From contig JBGCEO010000051.1 of NCBI GenBank assembly GCA_045106475.1, positions 23,275-87,274 of the forward strand: a stretch of DNA of 64,000 bases, written 5' to 3'. Origin of the DNA: Granulosicoccus sp045106475. Lineage in GTDB: Bacteria; Pseudomonadota; Gammaproteobacteria; Granulosicoccales; Granulosicoccaceae. The notes beneath the pieces are model-generated. The model saw only the letters and a list, made by a program, of their open reading frames with translations, was not told the origin of the DNA and ran no database searches. Shown piece after piece: positions 9,732 through 17,765 of the stretch. Within the stretch, counting starts at the first letter, position 1, and every line of letters starts with the position of its first letter. The position numbers were made by a program, and so were the translations under genes.

Positions 9732-10288
9732 TGGATACGCTCGATAAACACCTACGTGCACACTACGAAGCCACTGCTCTTGAAAAGAATCAGTTGCACA
9801 GGATCATGAAATCACGCTCAACAGAGCGCCGCGTGTTTCGTGTGCTAAGCGGAGCTATAGCCGCGGGCGTCATGTTGCTGGCAAGCCTTGCAGTTCATCA
9901 CCAGACCAGTATTGGTGAACGTGTAGATCGCACACTGCGTGAAGCCGCACTGAATCATAGCACCCGACTTGATCTGGAATTCATGTCCGATAAGATCAAT
10001 ACACTGAATCAGCAGATGGCCTTGCTGCCTTTCACAATAAGCCTGCCTGCATCGCTTGATAGTAATTATAAAATCGTGGGAACCCGATACTGCACCATGA
10101 ATGGCAAGTTGGCTGCTCATGTGAAATTGCTGGATACCTCATCGCACAATACAGTCAGCATATTCATGACCAGTGTGGACGAAGACCTTGAGCATCTGGA
10201 CAACAAACAGCGCATGATTGACGGGCTTGACGTCAAGCTCTGGCGCGAACGCGGTTTGTTCTATGCAATGGCTCAGACCACATCGTAA
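9731..10288 (+). CDS. Putative membrane anti-sigma factor
   Basis: Single-pass membrane protein of 185 residues, inferred to hold the upstream ECF factor inactive. The N-terminal ~35 residues are charged and cytoplasmic (YEATALEKNQLHRIM), one transmembrane helix spans about residues 37-56, and the periplasmic part contains a GTRYCTMNGKLAAHVKL segment with a single cysteine. It lacks an obvious zinc-binding HxxxCxxC motif of the ZAS type. The start overlaps the sigma stop (TAATG), a layout typical of sigma/anti-sigma pairs. The assignment rests on position, size and topology. The single periplasmic Cys is a possible redox-sensing site, which is speculation. Confidence 0.72.
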   Translation: MDTLDKHLRAHYEATALEKNQLHRIMKSRSTERRVFRVLSGAIAAGVMLLASLAVHHQTSIGERVDRTLREAALNHSTRLDLEFMSDKINTLNQQMALLPFTISLPASLDSNYKIVGTRYCTMNGKLAAHVKLLDTSSHNTVSIFMTSVDEDLEHLDNKQRMIDGLDVKLWRERGLFYAMAQTTS

Positions 10289-10332
10289 AAACCCACCCCT
10301 TCTCTTTCGACGTACTTGAGGTTTGTAAGCCC

Positions 10333-12753
10333 ATGCAGACACTGCAAAAGCTGATAGCGTGCTCGCTACTGACCAGCTCACTATACTCATGCTTGACACT
10401 GGCACAATCGTCGAATCAGACTGGTACAGAGACAAACGATCATCAGCCTATTGTTGCCCTGAACACAGACCCGGCGTTGTCTACACAACTGGTTAAGATC
10501 TATGAATCTCTAGGCAAAGACTATCAGCCCCGCACAGAACATCTTTTCGATGATGGCACTCCGGTGTATATCAATCGACTCATTGATGAAGATTCACCCT
10601 ACTTGCGCCAACATGCGCATAACCCGGTCAACTGGTACCCATGGGGTGATGAAGCTTTTGCGGTTGCCGAACGGGAAAACAAACCAATTTTCCTGTCTAT
10701 TGGCTACGCAACCTGCCATTGGTGCCATGTAATGGAACGCGAGAGTTTTGAGAACATCGTGATTGCCAACAGGATGAACGAGCAGTACATCTCTATTAAA
10801 GTGGATAGAGAGCAATTGCCTGACGTTGATGCCTTGTTTATGAGTGCAGTCATGATGATTAACGGCAGTGGCGGCTGGCCCATGTCCAGTTTCCTGGATA
10901 CTGATGGTCGGCCCTTCTATGGTGCTACCTATTTCCGGCCTGATGATTTCAATCGATTGCTTGGAAGGATTGCTGAGCTATGGCACACCGAGCATGACAC
11001 TCTATTGGCGCAGGCTGCTCAAGTTTCAAATGCCATCGATCAGATCAATGACACCAGTGCGAAGGCACAGGAAGTGGGTGCTCAAGAGATCGAACGCGCA
11101 CTAGTCGAAGCAATAGCAGGTTTTGATGAAAGAAACGGTGGCTTTGGCGGCGCGCCTAAATTTCCTCGAGAGCCAACATTGTATTTTTTACTGGATCAAG
11201 CCCAACGTAACCACAACAGTGAAGCGTTGAAGGTGGCCGACGAAACACTAAAGCACATGGCAGACGGTGGTATTCATGATCAAGTGGGCGGTGGTTTCCA
11301 TCGCTATGCAGTGGACTCGGTCTGGCTAGTACCTCACTTTGAGAAAATGCTATACAACCAGGCAGCGTTGGCGCGCAACTATGCACAAGCCTATCAATTG
11401 ACTGGCGATTCCGCACACAAGCGCACAGCCACTCGCATTCTTGATTATGTGCTGCGTGACATGACTGCACCCAATGGCACATTCTATTCGGCCACAGATG
11501 CAGACTCAGAGGGTGAGGAGGGCAGCTTCTTTATTTGGACACCAGAACAACTTGATGCAGTACTGGGCGAAGAAGATGCTCAGATGGCAAAACTTGTATG
11601 GAACGTCACGGGCGAGGGTAATTTCGAAGGCACGTCCATTTTGCATATGAGCGACTCGATTGCGCAACTAGCCAGCCAGTTGGAATTAAGCGAACCCGAA
11701 CTACTGGCAAAACTGGATCAGTGGACTGAGTTACTAAGACTAGCGCGTGAACAACGCGAACACCCTCTGCGCGATGAAAAAATTCTGAGTAGCTGGAACG
11801 GCATGATGATAAGCGCTCTGGTAGAAGGCGCAGATCGATTAAAGAATGAACGTTACCTGAAGGCTGCAGAAAAAGCTGCCAACTCGCTCTGGCGCGATAT
11901 GCATAATGGCAAAGGTGAGCTCTACCGAAGCTACTTCAACGATCGCGCCAGCATCGACGGTACACAGGCCGACTATGCCTACCTGGCCGAAGCATTCCTC
12001 GCGCTCTATGACGCAACAGCAACAGAAAAATGGCTTAATCGTGCCATGCAACTCAGTGAAACAATGAACGAAAAATTCTGGGATCTGGAACATGGTGCCT
12101 ACTACATGGGAGGCAGCAGCGTCAGCGGAGCAAGCTTGAGTTCCCGACCCAAGGATCTAAACGATAACGCCATAGCTTCAGGCAACTCTGTTGCATTGCG
12201 TGTTCTGGCTCGTTTGTACAAACGAACCGGCGAACCCGGCTATGAAGCTCTGGCTAATCAATTGATCAATGCACTCTCCAGCCGAATCGCTCAGCAGCCT
12301 GCAGGTTACTACTATCTATTAACCGGTGTGAGTGAACATTTAGCCGGCGAACGGGGCAACGTCCAATATGGGGGCAGAGGCGTGGTCAAATCAAAGGCAG
12401 AGATCAAAAACAACAGGCTTAGCGTCACCATTACGCTGGCCGATGGCTGGCACATCAATTCAGACAAGCCCCTCCAGGACTATCTGATACCCACTCGCCT
12501 GAGTTCGAAAGATGGCCAGCTCTTGGAAAACGTCACCTACCCTGCCCCTCACCTACGTACGCTCGGATTTCAGACATCGGAGTTGTCGCTATTTGAAAAC
12601 CAATTTGAGCTGACTGCCGATCTGCCCTCTGGTGCAGAATCAGAAACAAACCAACAAGCTCAGCAATTCACCGAATTCGACCTTCAATTACAGGCCTGCA
12701 ACGACAAAACCTGCCTTGCGCCAGAAACACTTTCGCTTTTAGTGTTTGAATAA
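10333..12753 (+). CDS. DUF255 thioredoxin-fold protein fused to a DsbD-alpha-like domain
   Basis: Exported 806-residue protein. The N-terminus is a signal sequence (ends near SCLTLAQS; a lipobox is weak). Next comes the DUF255/YyaL-SSP411 thioredoxin-like domain, with SPYLRQHAHNPVNWYPWG and the redox motif CHWC at 128-131, then a long (alpha/alpha) toroid-like region (HFEKMLYNQAAL, SATDADSEGEEG). The last ~120 residues resemble the N-terminal periplasmic domain of DsbD: DGWHINSDKPL, and a cysteine pair ACNDKTCLAPE (Cys789/Cys794) that matches the DsbD-alpha catalytic pair. Co-oriented with the sigma/anti-sigma genes 44 nt upstream and dsbA 51 nt downstream, which suggests an envelope thiol-redox operon. 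Confidence 0.88.
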   Translation: MQTLQKLIACSLLTSSLYSCLTLAQSSNQTGTETNDHQPIVALNTDPALSTQLVKIYESLGKDYQPRTEHLFDDGTPVYINRLIDEDSPYLRQHAHNPVNWYPWGDEAFAVAERENKPIFLSIGYATCHWCHVMERESFENIVIANRMNEQYISIKVDREQLPDVDALFMSAVMMINGSGGWPMSSFLDTDGRPFYGATYFRPDDFNRLLGRIAELWHTEHDTLLAQAAQVSNAIDQINDTSAKAQEVGAQEIERALVEAIAGFDERNGGFGGAPKFPREPTLYFLLDQAQRNHNSEALKVADETLKHMADGGIHDQVGGGFHRYAVDSVWLVPHFEKMLYNQAALARNYAQAYQLTGDSAHKRTATRILDYVLRDMTAPNGTFYSATDADSEGEEGSFFIWTPEQLDAVLGEEDAQMAKLVWNVTGEGNFEGTSILHMSDSIAQLASQLELSEPELLAKLDQWTELLRLAREQREHPLRDEKILSSWNGMMISALVEGADRLKNERYLKAAEKAANSLWRDMHNGKGELYRSYFNDRASIDGTQADYAYLAEAFLALYDATATEKWLNRAMQLSETMNEKFWDLEHGAYYMGGSSVSGASLSSRPKDLNDNAIASGNSVALRVLARLYKRTGEPGYEALANQLINALSSRIAQQPAGYYYLLTGVSEHLAGERGNVQYGGRGVVKSKAEIKNNRLSVTITLADGWHINSDKPLQDYLIPTRLSSKDGQLLENVTYPAPHLRTLGFQTSELSLFENQFELTADLPSGAESETNQQAQQFTEFDLQLQACNDKTCLAPETLSLLVFE

Positions 12754-12804
12754 GACCTGTAACCTGCATAGTATTCCCAAATCCACATCCAACCGGACTT
12801 TTTT

Positions 12805-13449
12805 ATGCCGCTGCTCACAAGACGTTCTCTGTTTTCACTCGTATTTTTATCTTGCCTTTCCATAACTGCCACAACGGCCATAGCGCAAAGTAACCCTGAT
12901 GGCTACGAAACGCTGACCACGCCTGTCGCCGTCAATCCAGCAACCGCTGAAAGCGGAAACGTAGAAGTTGTAGAGTTTTTCTGGTTTGGATGCCCTCACT
13001 GCTTTAATTTCGAACCCAGCATCAATGAATGGAATGAAAGCAAGCCGGACTATGTTGATTTCGTCAGAGAAGCGCCACCTTTTAATCCATCATGGTTGCC
13101 CCATTCACAAGCATTCTATGCAGCGAAGGTACTGGGTGTAACCGATGTAATGTTTGAGCCTTTTTTCAATGCCATTCATATAGAAAGGCAACCGTTACGG
13201 GATGCAGAGTCAATTTCTGATTTTGTGGCTACGCTGGGAATCGATTCTGAACAGTTCCTTAGCGCCATGAAATCACGTGAAGTACAAGTGCTAATCGAAC
13301 AGTCTTTGGAACTGGCTATCGAGGTCGGTGTACGAGGTGTGCCATCCGTTCTCATTAATGGCAAATACATGACCAGCAATTCTATCGCCGGTGGTCATGA
13401 TCAGATTATCCAGGCAATCAACACCCTAACGGAACAAGAAAAAAAGTAA
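12805..13449 (+). CDS. dsbA: Thiol:disulfide interchange protein DsbA
   Basis: Periplasmic disulfide oxidase that introduces disulfide bonds into secreted proteins and is re-oxidised by DsbB. The 214-residue precursor has a Sec signal peptide (ends TTAIAQS), the active site CPHC at 63-66 inside FFWFGCPHCFNFEP, the inserted helical domain, and the cis-proline loop GVPSVLING (Pro180). The start ATG at 12805 gives a normal signal peptide. It follows the thioredoxin/DsbD-alpha fusion by 51 nt in the same direction and is probably in the same transcript. A strong hairpin lies 62 nt downstream. Confidence 0.95.
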   Translation: MPLLTRRSLFSLVFLSCLSITATTAIAQSNPDGYETLTTPVAVNPATAESGNVEVVEFFWFGCPHCFNFEPSINEWNESKPDYVDFVREAPPFNPSWLPHSQAFYAAKVLGVTDVMFEPFFNAIHIERQPLRDAESISDFVATLGIDSEQFLSAMKSREVQVLIEQSLELAIEVGVRGVPSVLINGKYMTSNSIAGGHDQIIQAINTLTEQEKK

Positions 13450-13511
13450 TAACGGTGCAGTGCCCGTCATTCTTTTAGACGCGAGTTTTTGCAGCTCATT
13501 GCATTCATGAC

Positions 13512-13544
13512 ATTCATGGGCGTCTCATACAGACGCCCATGAAT
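13512..13544. terminator. Perfect 14-bp hairpin between convergent genes
   Basis: Positions 13512-13525 and 13531-13544 form a perfect 14-bp inverted repeat around a 5-nt loop (core GGGCGTCT / AGACGCCC). It lies between dsbA (plus) and the DUF2786 gene (minus), touching the latter's stop codon. It probably ends transcription from both sides. There is no clear T-run on either flank, so protein binding or RNA stabilisation is an alternative. Confidence 0.65.
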
Positions 13545-14320
13545 CAGAACTCACGTTTCATTTCGACATTATTGCTAACCGATTTTTGTGACGCCCCGCC
13601 AAGCTGCTTATCGAGCGACACACGTGCACCGTCTGCAGCCCCTGCGCTGTGAGCTGCTCCGCTGCGATAGCGCACTCGCCTCTTCCGCCCAGAGCCCAGG
13701 TCACCTCTACACGCCTCGCGTACGATTTCAAGCTTACGAACAATCAAGCCATATCCTGCAGCCACAGCGGGTTCTGCGGAATCATCTTCATCAGTTGTAG
13801 TGGCAGTCCGAACAGCTGCCTTGCGCAATCGTGATTCTTCTTGTTTGCGTTCCTGATCGATACGGCGAGCGCGCTCAAGTACAGCCAGCGCATAGCCAAG
13901 CCGATACTCAAAACTTGCCGACCGTCCAGGCTGGACAGAACCATCGTTTTTGCGCATTTTCAGGGACCGCTCCATAACCTGATGCAGATAGCCGTAGGTT
14001 AGCGACGCCACCTCAGCATCAATACTAAAGCCTCTAAATTCAATGGTGCCGGTATCAACACAGATGCAATCATGTAGCAGAGCAACAGCAGAACTCATAA
14101 CCATCACATGACTTGGCACTGATCGAAATGCCTTGCCAATGCTGCTGGCGCCGAATTCCGACGTCTCCAGATCTGCCTCCCTGATGCCAAAGCGCGTCAT
14201 CAAAGACTGACAGCGGCGCAGAGCAATCTCTGCCTCATGCGGGCTGGATTCGCTCTCCCGACTCATTGCATAAAGTTTGCGAATTCGCTTCAGCAGCTTT
14301 TCTCTGTTTTCTGACTCCAT
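13544..14320 (-). CDS. DUF2786 domain protein
   Basis: Cytoplasmic protein of 258 residues with an N-terminal DUF2786 domain (LLKRIRKLYAMSRE, then HEAEIALRRCQSLMTRFGI, the family signature). The middle (about 85-160) resembles the DUF7168-type extension found after DUF2786 in phage and bacterial proteins. The C-terminus is basic and low in complexity (SGRKRRVRYRSG). Function is unknown; the charged tail hints at nucleic-acid contact but this is not shown. A GTG at 14332 is also in frame, but the ATG at 14320 fits the domain start. Convergent with dsbA across the hairpin at 13512-13544. Confidence 0.8.
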   Translation of the reverse strand: MESENREKLLKRIRKLYAMSRESESSPHEAEIALRRCQSLMTRFGIREADLETSEFGASSIGKAFRSVPSHVMVMSSAVALLHDCICVDTGTIEFRGFSIDAEVASLTYGYLHQVMERSLKMRKNDGSVQPGRSASFEYRLGYALAVLERARRIDQERKQEESRLRKAAVRTATTTDEDDSAEPAVAAGYGLIVRKLEIVREACRGDLGSGRKRRVRYRSGAAHSAGAADGARVSLDKQLGGASQKSVSNNVEMKREF

Positions 14321-14493
14321 TAACAGGATCACGGGGCTTTTCGGCCACTGAGCATACTCGCAGATGCCCGCAAGTGGAACAATTTCCCTCGACTTGCCGT
14401 GCTATTCTTTATTTCTCAAGTGTGCGACGGATCCAATGAGCTGCATTCGATCGTGCCAATCCTTGACAGGTCTTTTCTGCACATCGAATTATT

Positions 14494-15399
14494 GTGAATC
14501 TAATTCTGTCTCTATTTGCAGCCCTTTTGTATGGAAGCACCACTGCGCTGCTGCTGCGTTCACTAACCAGTGTCAACAAAGCTGGCGCAAGTGCAGCAAA
14601 CACGATGGGGGACGTGACAGTTCCCGAAGCAAATACCTACTCTGCAAATGATTCCACAGCCACTAACCCTGCGCAGAATGCGGTTCAAGCAGGCGGCAAT
14701 GAGGAAAAGCGCCTCGGGTTTTATCTGGCCTCTCTGGCTGTCGTCATCCACCTGTGGGTGGTTATCAATCAGACTGGCTTTCCCCACAGCCTTTCACTTC
14801 CTCTTTTTACATCGCTGGCAGCTACGACTCTCACCATAGCGTTGCTGCACTTGGTGCTTTGCCTGAAACAACCAGCAGATTATCTGGGCATAGCAGTCTA
14901 TCCGCTGGCGGCGGCTTCCCTGATAGCGGCCCTGGCCTCAGGAGGCGGTGAGCAAATTGTCGGGGATGCCGTTCAGATACATGTGTTTCTGTCTTTATTA
15001 TCCTATGCAGTACTTGCCCTGGCAGCAGCACAAGCCATTTTGGTGGCAATTCAAAGACGATTTCTATCCCGTCACAAACCGGGAGGATTTATCCGCTCGC
15101 TGCCTGCTCTGGATCGCACAGAGCAGCTTCTGTTCACCTTGCTGCGAGCTGGCTTCTGGCTCCTGTCACTGTCTCTGGCTACAGGATTCTTTTATCTGGA
15201 AAACATGTTTATCCAGCACCTTGTCCACAAGACAGTACTATCTTGCGTAGCCTGGTGTATTTTCGGGGTGTTACTGTTCGGTCGCTGGAAGTTCGGCTGG
15301 AGAGGTAAAATAGCCGTGCGTTGGACACTAGTGGGCTTCGGCATGCTTATTCTGGCCTACTTCGGTTCCAAGCTCGTGCTGGAAATTCTGCTCTCATAA
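14494..15399 (+). CDS. YpjD/CcsA-like cytochrome c assembly-type membrane protein
   Basis: Inner-membrane protein of 301 residues belonging to the cytochrome C assembly protein family (PF01578), YpjD branch. About eight hydrophobic segments are visible. Conserved pieces include VVIHLWVVINQ, a QIHVFLSLLSYAVLALAAAQAI stretch and HLVHKTVLS. The region around residues 32-70 is a hydrophilic insert. The GTG at 14494 is the first credible start, with no ATG in the N-terminal hydrophobic segment. The ypjD-corB order is conserved in gammaproteobacteria, normally beside ffh. Its exact role is unknown; haem handling is inferred from the family. Confidence 0.85.
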   Translation: MNLILSLFAALLYGSTTALLLRSLTSVNKAGASAANTMGDVTVPEANTYSANDSTATNPAQNAVQAGGNEEKRLGFYLASLAVVIHLWVVINQTGFPHSLSLPLFTSLAATTLTIALLHLVLCLKQPADYLGIAVYPLAAASLIAALASGGGEQIVGDAVQIHVFLSLLSYAVLALAAAQAILVAIQRRFLSRHKPGGFIRSLPALDRTEQLLFTLLRAGFWLLSLSLATGFFYLENMFIQHLVHKTVLSCVAWCIFGVLLFGRWKFGWRGKIAVRWTLVGFGMLILAYFGSKLVLEILLS

Positions 15400-15513
15400 C
15401 GCACATTAACGGTCAAATTAGCCTTTTGTACGGGGTTACATCGCATCTTTAGGCGGTATTGGACATTCAAAAAGGCTAACTCGTTGCTATAGTGCGCGTA
15501 CTGATCGCAGAAT

Positions 15514-15519
15514 AGGAGG
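15514..15519 (+). promoter_or_regulatory. Consensus Shine-Dalgarno for a TTG start (corB)
   Basis: AGGAGG at 15514-15519 lies 10 nt before the TTG at 15530. No ATG or GTG is better placed, so this site fixes the corB start at TTG. Confidence 0.8.
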
Positions 15520-15529
15520 CCAGTAGTTC

Positions 15530-16834
15530 TTGAACACCATCCCGATCAGCGTACTGGTATCCATACTGGTAACGCTGGTACTCATCTCAGGTTTCTTTTC
15601 CGGATCTGAGACAGCGCTCATGTCGCTGAACCGATACCGCTTGCGGCATCAGGCCAACAACGGCAACAAGGCCGCCCTGAGAACTGCAAAGCTGCTGGAA
15701 CAACCCGAACGACTTATCAGCCTTATCCTGCTGGGCAATAACTTCGTCAATATATTGGCCTCCGCAATTGCCACTATCATTGCCCTGCGACTCATGGGGG
15801 AGGCGGGAATCGCTGTCGCCACGGGTCTGCTTACCATCATAATTCTGGTTTTTGCCGAGGTTACTCCCAAAACCTTCGCCACCCGCCGTGCTGAAAAATT
15901 CGCGTTCATAGCCTCAGCGGTCTATGGACCACTTATGATCATCACCTACCCGCTGGTCGCTGCGACCAACTGGACCAGCTCGCGCATTCTAAAGTTACTC
16001 AAAACCGATGCCATAACCAAAGAGGACGAGCACTTATCCAGTGAAGAACTGCGCACGGTGCTCAATGAAACAGCGGGCATGATCCCTCAACGCCACAGAG
16101 ATATGCTGCTCAACATTCTTGATCTTGGCACCGTATCGGTTAATGACATCATGGTGCCTCGTAACGAGATCATTGGCATCGATCTGGATGACCCTTGGGA
16201 TGATGTACTGCAAGAGATCAGTAACAGCCCCCACAGTCGCCTACTGGTATATCGGGATAATGTGGATGATGTTGTCGGCTTTATCTATCTGCGCAAGATG
16301 CTGGATGCTCTGCGCTCGGGAGAAATAACCCGAGAGTATCTCGAATCGGTAGTTCGGGACCCCTATTTCATACCCGAAGGCACCACTCTGACTGTGCAAC
16401 TACTGAATTTTCAAAGAGAAAAACGGCGAGTCGGTCTGGTTGTTGACGAATACGGGGATATCCAGGGCATGCTGACGCTGGAGGATATTCTTGAAGAAAT
16501 TGTTGGCGAGTTCGACAACGACCCGCGCATTGCACCGGCCGAAATCCGAGCGCAGTCCGATGGCAGTTACATCGTCGATGGCACAGCGCAAGTTAGAAAC
16601 CTGAACAAATCGCTCAACTGGGCCTTGCCCTCGGATGGGCCCAAAACACTCAATGGAATCGTGGTGGAGCATTTTGAAAATTTTCCACCCAAAGGGGCGG
16701 TTTTTACCTTCAATGGTCACCCCATGACTATCCTGGCGGTAGAAGATAACAAGGTTCAACAGGTTCGCATCGATCCTGCCATTGAGCCAGACGAATCAGA
16801 CGAAAATCGACCCTACTTGGCCGCCGACGGATAA
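15530..16834 (+). CDS. corB: CorB/YfjD-type CNNM transporter with CBS domains
   Basis: Inner-membrane protein of 434 residues in the CNNM/CorB (HlyC/CorC) family, linked to Mg2+ homeostasis. Order of domains: DUF21 transmembrane domain (about 1-190; GFFSGSETALMSLNRYRL and AEVTPKTFATRRAEK), a CBS pair (about 205-325; VNDIMVPRNEI, LLVYRDNVDDVVGFIYLR, VVDEYGDIQGMLTLEDILEE), and the C-terminal CorC_HlyC domain (about 340-415). The start is TTG behind a consensus ribosome-binding site. It follows ypjD by 130 bp on the same strand. Whether it exports Mg2+ or Co2+ cannot be told from sequence. Confidence 0.9.
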   Translation: MNTIPISVLVSILVTLVLISGFFSGSETALMSLNRYRLRHQANNGNKAALRTAKLLEQPERLISLILLGNNFVNILASAIATIIALRLMGEAGIAVATGLLTIIILVFAEVTPKTFATRRAEKFAFIASAVYGPLMIITYPLVAATNWTSSRILKLLKTDAITKEDEHLSSEELRTVLNETAGMIPQRHRDMLLNILDLGTVSVNDIMVPRNEIIGIDLDDPWDDVLQEISNSPHSRLLVYRDNVDDVVGFIYLRKMLDALRSGEITREYLESVVRDPYFIPEGTTLTVQLLNFQREKRRVGLVVDEYGDIQGMLTLEDILEEIVGEFDNDPRIAPAEIRAQSDGSYIVDGTAQVRNLNKSLNWALPSDGPKTLNGIVVEHFENFPPKGAVFTFNGHPMTILAVEDNKVQQVRIDPAIEPDESDENRPYLAADG

Positions 16835-16853
16835 ACCGAAACACTTAAGGTAA

Positions 16854-16897
16854 CAGGCGTTTTTCGTACTAGCCGCTAGCCGAAGTACCGACGCCTG
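16854..16897. terminator. Hairpin between convergent corB and DUF922 genes
   Basis: CAGGCGT (16854-16860) pairs with ACGCCTG (16891-16897), with further partial pairing inside the 30-nt loop. The distal arm overlaps the 3' end of the DUF922 gene. Likely a bidirectional terminator. One arm is followed by a short T-run (16860-16864). Confidence 0.4.
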
Positions 16898-17580
16898 ATC
16901 CAGACAAGCAATGTAAGTCCGCCTAAAACCACTGCTGCCCATTTAAGTGGAGACCATTCCTTGGCTTCCATCGCCGCTGCAATGGCCGGCACACGATCTT
17001 CCTCATCCAGCAGATTTATCTGTGCGGCCCCTTGCGTGGTGCCATGCTGGGTGAGCCTGTCGAGCTCGATGTCTTTCGCGTTTTGTTCTGCAAGAACCTG
17101 ATCAACAATATCGGCAAGCTTAACCCTTATGGTCTCACAGTCCGATTCAGCCGATACTTGAGCAAACTGACTGTTTATGGCTGCATAAGCGGCCTCACCG
17201 TGAGCGCCATGTTGCTGCTCATGTTTGAGCAGATTCTTGTTCCAGCTCTTCCACCTCGATTGCAAAGCCAGATCTGCAAACGCCTCGTTCTTCCACTTCG
17301 GCATGAGGTAATCGATATTCAGGTTCACCTTGGTACCGACCAGTCGACAGTTTCCGCCGCGTTTACTGGTCGTGAATTCGTAAGAGATCCGCCAATCTGT
17401 ATGGGCAGCAAAACCATTTGAACCCTGACGAGCAATCTGCCTGAGCAACTCAGGGCCATCGCTGGCATAGAGGTCGTAGTACTGGTAGTTAACCGTCGAG
17501 TTGGCTTGCGCCAGTCCACCTCCCAGGAAGAAAACCAGCACAAAAACACACCATTTCATCCGTTTAGGTTCTCTGTGCAT
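16876..17580 (-). CDS. DUF922 family predicted secreted Zn-dependent protease, membrane-anchored
   Basis: Exported protein of 234 residues in the DUF922 family. A signal peptide (hydrophobic 10-25, ends LAQANS) is followed by a domain with the metalloprotease-like motif HEQQH at 120-124 (context LLKHEQQHGAHGE), and a Cys near 78 and another near 145. The C-terminus has one predicted transmembrane helix (about 212-228) followed by RRR, so the domain would face the periplasm while anchored in the inner membrane. ATG at 17580 is used; ATG at 17559 is possible and would shorten the n-region. Substrate unknown. The C-terminal anchor is the least typical feature. Confidence 0.83.
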   Translation of the reverse strand: MHREPKRMKWCVFVLVFFLGGGLAQANSTVNYQYYDLYASDGPELLRQIARQGSNGFAAHTDWRISYEFTTSKRGGNCRLVGTKVNLNIDYLMPKWKNEAFADLALQSRWKSWNKNLLKHEQQHGAHGEAAYAAINSQFAQVSAESDCETIRVKLADIVDQVLAEQNAKDIELDRLTQHGTTQGAAQINLLDEEDRVPAIAAAMEAKEWSPLKWAAVVLGGLTLLVWIRRRYFG

Positions 17581-17685
17581 ACTGCACCCGTCTCGACATC
17601 CGCTATCTAATTGATTTGTTTACATATCGGCCAGTAATCATCGAGCATTAGCCGACCCATCAACAGATCAACATATAAACGACCC

Positions 17686-17717
17686 TAACTGCCCCAGTAC
17701 GCTGGGGATGGTTGTAG
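17686..17717 (+). repeat. Solo hairpin-type repeat upstream of radA
   Basis: A single copy of a repeat shared with 32298-32330 (23 of 24 bases identical over the core) and 57253-57280 (21 of 24). The core CCCCAG-TACG-CTGGGG (17692-17707) is itself a 6-bp hairpin with a 4-nt loop. No matching inverted copy is seen within the intergenic region, so this is half of the paired element described at 32296-32421. It sits about 50 nt before the radA start. Confidence 0.75.
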
Positions 17718-17765
17718 TTGACTGCCGACAAACACGAGCGCGGGCAATCGTGACAAACTTCATTA

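Noticed and set aside
14321..14493. tRNA or 4.5S-type RNA near ypjD
   Set aside because: No cloverleaf, GGTTCRANYC T-arm or SRP-like hairpin could be found.
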